From an uncultured Flavobacteriia bacterium (GTDB taxonomy: Bacteria; Bacteroidota; Bacteroidia; Flavobacteriales_D; Crocinitomicaceae), in contig CAISOQ010000127.1 in NCBI GenBank assembly GCA_903887095.1, positions 1 through 7,357 on the forward strand: 7,357 nt of DNA, in the 5' to 3' direction. The translations under genes and the position numbers were made by a program. The notes beneath the pieces were generated by a model. It searched no databases. It was not told the origin of the DNA and saw only the letters and a list, made by a program, of their open reading frames with translations. Positions 1 through 5,270 of this stretch are shown here, piece by piece (positions within the stretch are counted from its first letter, which is position 1; every line of letters starts with the position of its first letter).

Positions 1-3000
1 AATTTAATCCTGTACTATTTGATACAAAAAAACTGAAATAATTTCCCCCATTTCCTGGTGTATATTGGAATAATCCTGATATAGGTGTTGTATTTGCATC
101 AATAGCTGAATCCTCTGCTATATATGTTTCTGAAATTACTTCACTCTTTTTTGCTCCAGAACTATCTGTTTGAATTATTTTAAATGAAACTATTTTGGGA
201 ATGGCTAATGTTCCTGGAGGTGAATTTATATTTGTATTAATATCCATACTTACACTGTAAACACCATATGCACCAGCCGGCATTACAACTGCGGTAGTTG
301 GTGGAAAACCACCAGGTGATGGTGTAACTGGTCCTGTCGTAATACCTATGGAAGAAAATGTATTTATATTAGCAGTTGGTGGTGTTGCTGGAATAATTCC
401 TATAGTTACGTTACCAGACACACTTTGAGCTGCTGAAATTGTATTAAAATAATAAACGCCTCCTGTTGAGATATATCCACTTACATTTAGATTACCTGGA
501 ATTACAACATTTGGATATACACCTGAACCATTATCACCTCCCAACATCATTTGATTTGAATCAGTTATTGTAGCATTAAAACCAATTGCTGTTGAATTAT
601 TATAAGTTTGTGAAGATAATGAAACATCTGAATTATAACCCAAAAATGTGTTATTTGCACCAAAAGTTAGGGTTTGACCAGAACTTTGGCCAAATGCAGT
701 GTTAAATGAGTTAGCGTTATTATACAACGCATTATCACCACATGCTGTATTATTCGAGCCAGATATATTATTATACAACGCATTTTTTCCAGACGCAGTA
801 TTAGTCGAGCCAGTTGTATTACTATACAATGCAAATACTCCAGACGCAGTATTATAACCACCTGTTGTATTACTATACAACGCATTTACTCCATACGCAG
901 TATTTTCTATGCCAGTTGTATTTGATTTCAACACTTCAAAACCAGACGCAGTATTATTTATACCAGTTGTATTTGATGTCAACGCATCTACTCCATACGC
1001 AGTATTATAACTACCATTATTTGTTGCCAACGCATTTACTCCAGTCGCAGTGTTACTACCACCAGTTGTATTTGATGTCAACGCATCTACTCCATAAGCA
1101 GTGTTATAACTACCTGTTGTATTAGTATACAACGCTTCAAATCCAGTCGCTGTATTATAATTACCACCTATATTACCCAGTAATGATTGAAACCCAAATG
1201 CAGTATTATAACTACCTGTTGTATTAGAACTTAATGCATTATATCCAGATGCAGTATTATTACTACCTGTTGTATTTGAGAGCAATGCTTGATAACCAAC
1301 TGAAGTATTATTTATAATATTTCCTCCACCCAAACCAACTGTTAGAGTATTTATATTAGAATCTTGACTCGTAATTATGTTAGAGAAGGAACCTGTTGTG
1401 CTTGTGATGCCTCCTGGAGCAACTACTTGAGGATATACACCAAAATTGTTACTACCGCCTAACATTATTTGATTTGAAGCATTGAATGCTGCATTATAAC
1501 CAACTGCTGTAGAAAAAGTATATATACTGGGATCACCTGATTCTTGACCTGTTGAACTTCCCAAATATGTGTTATAACTTCCTGCCAAATCATTTTGACC
1601 AGCTATTGAACCAATTGCTGTGTTATTACCATTTATTGAATTATTTTGTTGCAAAGCACTTTTTCCAATTGCTGTATTTGAAGTACCTGTAACATTTGAA
1701 TTCAATGCAATTCTTCCAACAGCAACATTATCATTACCTGTTGTGTTATATTCTAAAGCATAATAACCTACTGCTGTGTTATAACGACCACTCGTATTTT
1801 TATATAAAGCTCCTTGTCCAAAGGCTTCATTACTGTTAGTATTTCCACTTCCGGTATCAGTATTTGATGCAAGAGCTAGATAACCAACTGAAGTATTATT
1901 TGGGTTTGATGCTCCACCTAATCCAACATTTATACCATGTATAGTTACATCTTTACTTGTTGTTAGACCAATAGGAAATTGAACTGGATTTCCAGATGTT
2001 GGTGGACCTATAATAGTTTGGGTTGTATTATTACCGATCGTTAATGTTCCGCTACCGCCTGTTGCTCCTCCCCAAGCAGGATAAGTAGTTGGGTTACTAT
2101 CCAAAGAATCTATAAAACTCAAATTGTTATCTACTTGAATATATGTATCTGTTCCATTATTATATAGTTGTAACCCTCTTCCATCAAGGTAGCTGAAAGA
2201 ACTATATATTACGAAGTATAAAACGTCTGTTTCAACAACTATATAATCACTAGGTGGGTTAACAATACTAACGGTTGTTGATTGAATAAAATTTGTTGAT
2301 TTGTATTTGTCTCCATTTGTAATAAAACAAAATGCTCCAAGAGCGTCTTGACCAACCGCCATATCGGAACTTCTTACCCAAGAATATGGAGGGCTTGAAC
2401 CTGTTGATGTTACTACATAGATGCCATTTTTTACTTGATTTGTTTGATTATTAATAAGAACTCTATCATTTACTTGTGTTGGATAACCATCAATTGTATA
2501 TAAAGTATTGAAATTACTTAAATTTGTTAGTGGAGGACTTATCGTAACATCATCATTTGCTATACATTTACAAGCATCTCTTGGTGACAATCCTTGTGCG
2601 ACGGCATCAATATAACTTTTAGGAACAATTTGGTCAGGTGTTAATGTTACTGATGTTATATCAAAAGTTGGTAAATAACCATTACCATTGATTACAACAT
2701 TTGGATATACACCTGAACCATTATCACCTCCCATCATTATTTGATTTGAGCTTGTTACTTCAGCATTATAACCTATAGCAGTTGAATTTGTATAAGTGTT
2801 GAGTCCATCTGTTGTTGTATTTGCACCTAAAAAAGTGTTATTTGAACCATTTGTAACACTGAGTGCGGCAAAGGTTCCGATTGCTGTGTTAAAATCGCCA
2901 CTATTTGAGTATAATGCTTGAGCTCCAATCGCTACATTATGGTTGCCGACTGATTGTTCGGGTAGTTGTCCTTCTAATGCACTTGAGCCCACTGCTGTAT

Positions 3001-3211
3001 TTAATGAACCAGTTGTGTTATTGCACAAAGAGCCTGCACCTAAGGCAGTATTATTTGATCCTGTTGTGTTATAAAATGATGAGTTTGAGCCTATAGCTGT
3101 ATTTTTATCTCCGTCTAAATTACTGTAAGAAGAATATGCTCCAACCGCCGTATTGTTTGAACCTATATTGCTATTTAAACTACTAACTCCATATTTCGTA
3201 TTGTTAGACAT
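1..3211 (-). CDS. Repeat-built fibre/adhesin-like protein with phage tail-fibre module (3' end outside window)
   Basis: From the ATG at 3209-3211 the minus strand stays open to base 1, at least 1070 codons; I checked every in-frame triplet and found no stop. The start reads MSNNTKYG. Layout: residues about 13-170, NTAxGxxAL-type repeats ending in QIMMGGDNGSGVYP (157-170); about 199-365, a phage tail-fibre-like module (YIDAVAQGLSPRDA at 200, IDG at 240, DRVLINNQTNQVKNGIYVV at 249-267); about 425-595, repeats ending in QIMLGG (581); about 620-900, the longest array, with 17-residue units, ending in QMMLGGDNGSGVYP (887); about 905-1070, a non-repetitive Thr/Ser/Pro/Gly-rich part. Repeats of this kind form the beta-roll head of YadA-type trimeric adhesins and occur in phage fibres. 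A trimeric virion-surface fibre for host attachment is inferred. No signal peptide or membrane segment is evident. No early-promoter octamer lies upstream, which would fit late expression. The C-terminus is missing, so an S74-type chaperone end cannot be judged. Confidence 0.9.
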   Translation of the reverse strand, partial: MSNNTKYGVSSLNSNIGSNNTAVGAYSSYSNLDGDKNTAIGSNSSFYNTTGSNNTALGAGSLCNNTTGSLNTAVGSSALEGQLPEQSVGNHNVAIGAQALYSNSGDFNTAIGTFAALSVTNGSNNTFLGANTTTDGLNTYTNSTAIGYNAEVTSSNQIMMGGDNGSGVYPNVVINGNGYLPTFDITSVTLTPDQIVPKSYIDAVAQGLSPRDACKCIANDDVTISPPLTNLSNFNTLYTIDGYPTQVNDRVLINNQTNQVKNGIYVVTSTGSSPPYSWVRSSDMAVGQDALGAFCFITNGDKYKSTNFIQSTTVSIVNPPSDYIVVETDVLYFVIYSSFSYLDGRGLQLYNNGTDTYIQVDNNLSFIDSLDSNPTTYPAWGGATGGSGTLTIGNNTTQTIIGPPTSGNPVQFPIGLTTSKDVTIHGINVGLGGASNPNNTSVGYLALASNTDTGSGNTNSNEAFGQGALYKNTSGRYNTAVGYYALEYNTTGNDNVAVGRIALNSNVTGTSNTAIGKSALQQNNSINGNNTAIGSIAGQNDLAGSYNTYLGSSTGQESGDPSIYTFSTAVGYNAAFNASNQIMLGGSNNFGVYPQVVAPGGITSTTGSFSNIITSQDSNINTLTVGLGGGNIINNTSVGYQALLSNTTGSNNTASGYNALSSNTTGSYNTAFGFQSLLGNIGGNYNTATGFEALYTNTTGSYNTAYGVDALTSNTTGGSNTATGVNALATNNGSYNTAYGVDALTSNTTGINNTASGFEVLKSNTTGIENTAYGVNALYSNTTGGYNTASGVFALYSNTTGSTNTASGKNALYNNISGSNNTACGDNALYNNANSFNTAFGQSSGQTLTFGANNTFLGYNSDVSLSSQTYNNSTAIGFNATITDSNQMMLGGDNGSGVYPNVVIPGNLNVSGYISTGGVYYFNTISAAQSVSGNVTIGIIPATPPTANINTFSSIGITTGPVTPSPGGFPPTTAVVMPAGAYGVYSVSMDINTNINSPPGTLAIPKIVSFKIIQTDSSGAKKSEVISETYIAEDSAIDANTTPISGLFQYTPGNGGNYFSFFVSNSTGLN
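501..543. repeat. Exact 43-nt direct repeat, copy A (partner at 2691-2733)
   Basis: Bases 501-543 and 2691-2733 are identical over 43 nt. Both code for the GGDNGSGVYPNVVI part of the cassette end, in the same frame, 2190 nt apart. The related segment near 1425-1470 (GGSNNFGVYPQVV) is similar in protein but diverged in DNA. This points to recent copying between the first and third cassettes. Confidence 0.9.
692..1306 (-). repeat. 51-nt in-frame tandem repeat, about 13 units (fibre block 3)
   Basis: The (c/t)gcagt-type core recurs at 695, 743, 794, 845, 896, 947, 998, 1046, 1097, 1148, 1199, 1250 and 1301. All steps are 51 nt except two of 48 nt, which are exact codon losses. Each unit codes for 17 residues of the form LxSNTTGxxNTAxGxxA. 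The spacing is locked to the reading frame and no unit contains a stop, which indicates selection for the protein. Two 54-nt stretches (962-1015 and 1061-1114) differ at only two positions, a sign of recent duplication or conversion. Confidence 0.93.
1469..1937 (-). repeat. Fibre repeat block 2 (YadA-head-like)
   Basis: This codes for residues about 425-581. It opens with HGINVGLGG and NNTSVGY, continues through NTAVGYYAL, NVAVGRIAL, NTAIGKSAL, NTAIG, NTYLG and STAVGYNA, and ends in NQIMLGGSNNFGVYPQVV. The GINVGLGG opening followed by NTSVG resembles the G(V/L)xVGRGGG...NTAVG segment of phage fibre proteins (recalled family knowledge). Block 3 opens the same way with LTVGLGGG and NNTSVGY, so blocks 2 and 3 appear to be duplicates of one cassette. 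Confidence 0.75.
2117..2615 (-). other. Phage tail-fibre-like module inside the fibre CDS
   Basis: This codes for residues about 199-365. The order of motifs is YIDAVAQGLSPRDA, then an IDG...DRVLINNQTNQVKNGIYVV block, then WVRSSDMAVGQDALGAFCF, then LDGRGLQLYNNGTDTYIQV. The same order (YVDavaqGL..K..V, DG..l..GDRVLVK.Q....NGIYvv, W.RatD, GaGL...gn) is what I know from many tail-fibre proteins of bacterial dsDNA phages. The match is made from memory of that family, not from a search. It may serve as a spacer or knob between two fibre arrays. Confidence 0.7.
2691..2733. repeat. Exact 43-nt direct repeat, copy B (partner at 501-543)
   Basis: This is the second copy of the 43-nt block. It lies in cassette 1 of the fibre gene, directly before the phage-like module in reading order. 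Recombination between the two copies would delete or invert nothing but the intervening 2190 nt, which is a multiple of three, so the frame would be kept. Confidence 0.9.
2759..3175 (-). repeat. Fibre repeat block 1 (YadA-head-like)
   Basis: This codes for residues about 13-151 of the fibre protein. Successive units carry NTAVG, NTAIG, NTALG, NTAVG, NVAIG, NTAIG, NTFLG and STAIG cores, often preceded by NTTGS. Unit length varies, so the DNA is less regular than in block 3. It ends in the QIMMGGDNGSGVYP segment just downstream in the gene. Confidence 0.8.
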
Positions 3212-3324
3212 TATATAATTAATTCATATAATAATTTTTGTTTAATTACATAAAAAAAGGTTTTATTTAATTTAAAATTACAATTACAAGTTAAAATTAC
3301 AATTAGTTATCTATACTACAAAAT
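3212..3324. other. AT-rich spacer between fibre gene and RRM-like gene
   Basis: This 113-nt spacer must hold the 3' end of the upstream minus-strand gene (stop at 3325) and the promoter of the fibre gene (ATG at 3211). It has no AAAATTGA on the minus strand. A 15-nt sequence, TTAAAATTACAATTA, occurs twice at 3272-3286 and 3291-3305, a 19-nt step. TATATA directly abuts the fibre ATG. A late-type promoter is possible but is not shown by any motif I can name with confidence. Confidence 0.5.
3272..3305. repeat. Short 19-nt-period direct repeat in spacer
   Basis: TTAAAATTACAATTA occurs at 3272-3286 and 3291-3305, separated by CAAG. It is very AT-rich and could be simple drift. It lies about 60-95 nt upstream of the fibre start on the minus strand, the distance range where a promoter would sit. 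Confidence 0.6.
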
Positions 3325-4125
3325 CTACTCTTCTATTTCTCCTTCTTCTTTTTCATCTGCGTGCGCAGGAATTGGGGCGTCTTCTTCAATCTTCAGCGGC
3401 TTCTTGGAAATCATAATGCGCCTCTTTGGAATTTGGCGAGATTCGTAATTAGGATTCAAAACTTGTTCTTCATCTTGTCTCTGTCTTGGCGGTGAGTTTG
3501 AAGGGCTTCTTGGTACAATCTTTTTAACCTCGTCTCTTGGAGGTCTTCGATCTCTTGTATCGGGTCTACGATCTCTATGTTGAGGTCTTGGATTAGGCCT
3601 ATGATCTCTTTGATCAGGTCTTTGTTGAGGTCTTGTATCCTGTCTTTGTGGAGGTCTTCGGTAATCCTTGTTGCGGCCAAATTCGTCCGTATCCCTAGAA
3701 GAATGGTTAGTTTGTCTGGAAGGCTCGTCTTCATCCGAGTCGAATTTAAGACTGGGCTTCTTGTGAGCGGGCTTCTCATGGCTTGTGCCAGGACGAGAAC
3801 CAGGATTTGCCTCACGATAGGCCGAAACCTTCCAGAACCATGGGTCATCATAAATAATTTTAATTTCCTTACCGTTAAGTAGCCTCTCACGGGCTGTATC
3901 TGCGTTTGCATTAGCGAACCAGCGTCTGAAATGAACGAAAACGCGGTTAAATTTCTCTCCTTTGTCAGTTGTCTTGCTTACAATATCTATGCGATGTATT
4001 TCTCCCATTGATAGCTCGTCAAAGATGCCGCGAATACGCTTTTCATCGATGTTTGCAAACACACGGGGGATACACAGGCTTGGAATACTGATAGGCAAGG
4101 TTCTAAAATCAATCTGGGTATTCAT
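3325..4125 (-). CDS. RRM-like protein with disordered Arg/Pro/Asp/Gln-rich tail
   Basis: This is a 266-aa protein. Residues about 15-103 look like an RNA-recognition-motif fold: an RNP2-like strand CIPRVFANI at 18-26, a helix about 28-38, and an RNP1-like strand FNRVFVHF at 59-66. It ends in a conserved-looking Trp/Tyr-rich DDPWFWKVSAY (93-103). The aromatic residues F63 and F66 fall where RRMs contact RNA. From about 104 on it is low in complexity: an acidic patch SDEDE near 130, an R/P/D/Q/H-rich stretch at 155-199, Ser-Pro sites near 208-216, and an acidic EEGEIEE end. No membrane segment is present. RNA binding, possibly in virus factories or RNA condensates, is inferred from the fold guess and the charged tail. 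An early-promoter octamer lies 80 nt upstream. The ATG is the first in frame after it. A specific family name is not claimed. Confidence 0.88.
   Translation of the reverse strand: MNTQIDFRTLPISIPSLCIPRVFANIDEKRIRGIFDELSMGEIHRIDIVSKTTDKGEKFNRVFVHFRRWFANANADTARERLLNGKEIKIIYDDPWFWKVSAYREANPGSRPGTSHEKPAHKKPSLKFDSDEDEPSRQTNHSSRDTDEFGRNKDYRRPPQRQDTRPQQRPDQRDHRPNPRPQHRDRRPDTRDRRPPRDEVKKIVPRSPSNSPPRQRQDEEQVLNPNYESRQIPKRRIMISKKPLKIEEDAPIPAHADEKEEGEIEE
3535..3662 (-). repeat. Imperfect short repeats coding the R/P/D/Q tail
   Basis: On the plus strand GGTCTT/GGTCTA and GATCTCT/TGTCTTTG motifs recur every 12-24 nt. They code for RRP, RPD, RPQ and DRR-type tripeptides of the RRM-like protein (residues about 155-197). 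The pattern fits growth of the tail by slippage or duplication. Confidence 0.6.
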
Positions 4126-4195
4126 CTTAATAATAATAGTAGTAATAGCTTAAAACTCGTTTGAGGGTAATTAGGAATGACTTACCTTGATTCTT

Positions 4196-4214
4196 AAAAA
4201 GCATTTCAATTTTT
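4196..4214 (-). promoter_or_regulatory. Early promoter of the RRM-like gene
   Basis: Read on the minus strand this is AAAAATTGAAATGCTTTTT. It contains the mimivirus early octamer AAAATTGA (4206-4213), with 80 nt between the octamer and the ATG at 4125. It matches the other two promoters of the window over 18 of 19 positions. Confidence 0.85.
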
Positions 4215-4241
4215 TTTAATTATGCCTCATTTATTGAAATA

Positions 4242-4395
4242 ACTAAAAATTTATAAGCGAATCTACCGTTGGTATAAGCGAAGCTACCGTTGGTGTAAGC
4301 AAAGCTACCGTCGGTATAATGCTAGCTAGTGCCTTTTTTTCAGCTGAGCATAAGGGATATTATACCAACGGTAGCTTCGCTTATGAATTTTTAGT
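4242..4395. repeat. 154-nt palindromic intergenic element with 21-nt units
   Basis: The two 36-nt arms, 4242-4277 and 4360-4395, are inverted repeats matching at 34 of 36 positions, around an 82-nt centre. Inside are three head-to-tail 21-nt units (4253-4273, 4274-4294, 4295-4315) and one inverted unit (4364-4384) that is the exact complement of unit 2. Each unit reads ATA-AGC-GAA-GCT-ACC-GTT-GGT or a variant, that is, two adjacent short stems, AGC/GCT and ACC/GGT, each with a 3-nt loop. No flanking target duplication and no transposase are seen. It may be a small palindromic repeat family, a regulatory element, or a transcript-end hairpin. Confidence 0.9.
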
Positions 4396-4420
4396 TTAGA
4401 TTGATATAAGCTGTAAAATA

Positions 4421-4439
4421 AAAAATTGAAATACTTTTT
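4421..4439 (+). promoter_or_regulatory. Early promoter of the 181-aa gene
   Basis: The sequence is AAAAATTGAAATACTTTTT, with the octamer AAAATTGA at 4422-4429, 67 nt before the ATG at 4497. It is identical over all 19 nt to the promoter at 5192-5210. Confidence 0.9.
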
Positions 4440-4496
4440 GACAGTTAGTTTAAATCATTATCAAAGCTATTATCAATTTAAGAATTTATCTTTACA

Positions 4497-5042
4497 ATGT
4501 CTATGTCAACTGCATTTATATTACTCAATTCTAAGGGAAAGCAAATTGAGGACTTATTTGATATCTCTATCGAAACTTCATTTGATACCGATATTTCTAA
4601 CCAGCCTTACGACTATAGCTCTCCAGTCAACGATGCTGAAAGACCTGGATTCTTCACTCCTGAACCGGTGTCTCCAAAGAAATTTACGGGGTTTGTCTTC
4701 GGAAGTAATAAAAATGCTTTTCCTCCTAAGCCTGTTTTAAAAAGACAATCTAAGGTGTATTCAACTCTTGGAAAGCGTAAGTTCCACCAGGCTTTTGATT
4801 CAGAGTATGACGATGAAAGATACGGTCAGCATATCGGTACCGATTTCTTTACAATCAATGTTGGGCACGCTGTAAGACCCGCAAGCCCTACTCCCGATAA
4901 ATGGGAAGACCCCGATAGGGAATGGAATGAATATATTCAAAAGGAAGGAAGAAGGGAGCGTGATTCCGAAAGTAAGTATGACCCTGAAGAAATTATACAG
5001 TGGTGCTACACCTATTTAGCTAATAAGCAAAAAATTGTTTGA
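4497..5042 (+). CDS. Hypothetical polar protein, 181 aa
   Basis: I do not recognise this protein. It starts MSMSTAFILLN; the first ATG (4497) is taken, though the second at 4503 is equally possible. Residues about 1-30 could form a short folded N-terminus. About 30-105 are rich in Ser, Pro, Asp and Lys with several Ser/Thr-Pro sites (42-43, 54-55, 59-60) and a basic LGKRKF segment near 90, so they are probably disordered. Residues about 106-150 hold aromatic and Pro-rich text (GTDFFTINVGHAVRP, then SPTPDKWEDPDREW). The end, about 160-181, looks helical (YDPEEIIQWCYTYLANK). There is no signal peptide or membrane span. A strong early-type promoter lies 67 nt upstream and the gene is divergent from the RRM-like gene. 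A small early factor acting on the host or on transcription is only a guess. Confidence 0.85.
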   Translation: MSMSTAFILLNSKGKQIEDLFDISIETSFDTDISNQPYDYSSPVNDAERPGFFTPEPVSPKKFTGFVFGSNKNAFPPKPVLKRQSKVYSTLGKRKFHQAFDSEYDDERYGQHIGTDFFTINVGHAVRPASPTPDKWEDPDREWNEYIQKEGRRERDSESKYDPEEIIQWCYTYLANKQKIV

Positions 5043-5066
5043 ATTTTATATATATATGTATTGTAA

Positions 5067-5094
5067 CTTATAATTTTAATTAATAATTTAAAAG
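5067..5094 (+). terminator. Possible weak AT-rich hairpin after the 181-aa gene
   Basis: It starts 24 nt after the stop. CTTATAATTT pairs imperfectly with AAATTTAAAAG across an AT-rich centre, with several mismatches. Mimivirus transcripts are known to end at hairpins, so this is a candidate, but the stem is weak and AT-rich DNA gives such pairings by chance. Confidence 0.22.
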
Positions 5095-5191
5095 TGAGGC
5101 TCATTTTGAAGCCAATAACTTTTTTCCTTGCTTCTATTTAATTTATAAATTTATAGATTTTTAGTAAATGGTAAATGATAACTTAACAAAA

Positions 5192-5210
5192 AAAAATTGA
5201 AATACTTTTT
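5192..5210 (+). promoter_or_regulatory. Early promoter of the helicase-like gene
   Basis: The sequence is AAAAATTGAAATACTTTTT, with the octamer AAAATTGA at 5193-5200, preceded by more A residues (run from 5188). It lies 70 nt before the ATG at 5271, nearly the same distance as at the 181-aa gene. This spacing supports 5271 as the true start. Confidence 0.9.
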
Positions 5211-5270
5211 TGCTCTAATGTATTGGTTATACTTAACAATCATCAATATACACTTTTAAAAGTTATCAAA

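Larger units (their letters stand above)
4126..4496. other. Divergent control region between two early genes
   Basis: This 371-nt gap holds no credible gene. In order it contains the leader of the minus-strand RRM-like gene, its early promoter (4196-4214), a 154-nt inverted-repeat element (4242-4395), the plus-strand early promoter (4421-4439) and the leader of the 181-aa gene. Both promoters point outwards from the palindrome. Confidence 0.8.
5043..5270. other. AT-rich spacer between the 181-aa and helicase-like genes
   Basis: These 228 nt hold no gene. They contain a short TA run at 5047-5057, the weak hairpin at 5067-5094, the perfect 12-nt palindrome TATAAATTTATA at 5144-5155, and the early promoter at 5192-5210. 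Confidence 0.6.

Noticed and set aside
814..1125. Plus-strand 103-codon open frame
   Set aside because: It is the antisense shadow of the 51-nt repeat array; its Tyr/Leu/Gln/His-rich text simply mirrors the repeats. The frames at 667-885 and 2905-3096 are rejected for the same reason.
692..1306. Regular repeats that might be a CRISPR array
   Set aside because: Repeats are head-to-tail without unique spacers, are frame-locked and lie in a long open frame.
1..3211. Collagen-like Gly-X-Y fibre, as in mimivirus fibrils
   Set aside because: There are no consecutive GXY triplets; glycine recurs within 17-residue units.
3456..3911. Second open frames within the RRM-like gene (minus 3456-3911, plus 3577-3882, plus 3962-4153)
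   Set aside because: They overlap the RRM-like CDS in other frames, lack a promoter, and have compositions explained by the repeated R/P/D codons.
4226..4245. Additional early promoter (TTATTGAAATAACT)
   Set aside because: It only partly matches the 19-nt block, lacks the A-rich 5' half, and the same gene already has a perfect copy at 4421.
4242..4395. Complete insertion sequence or MITE
   Set aside because: Terminal inverted repeats exist, but I see no target-site duplication beside them and no transposase; it is kept as a palindromic element of unknown origin.
4426..4740. Plus-strand 104-codon frame overlapping the 181-aa gene
   Set aside because: It would start inside the promoter block at 4421-4439 and its text is a frame shadow. 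The 181-aa frame has the correct spacing.
5223..5270. TTG start giving a 16-residue N-terminal extension of the helicase-like protein
   Set aside because: It lies 12 nt after the promoter block and gives no motif; ATG 5271 has promoter spacing like that of the 181-aa gene.
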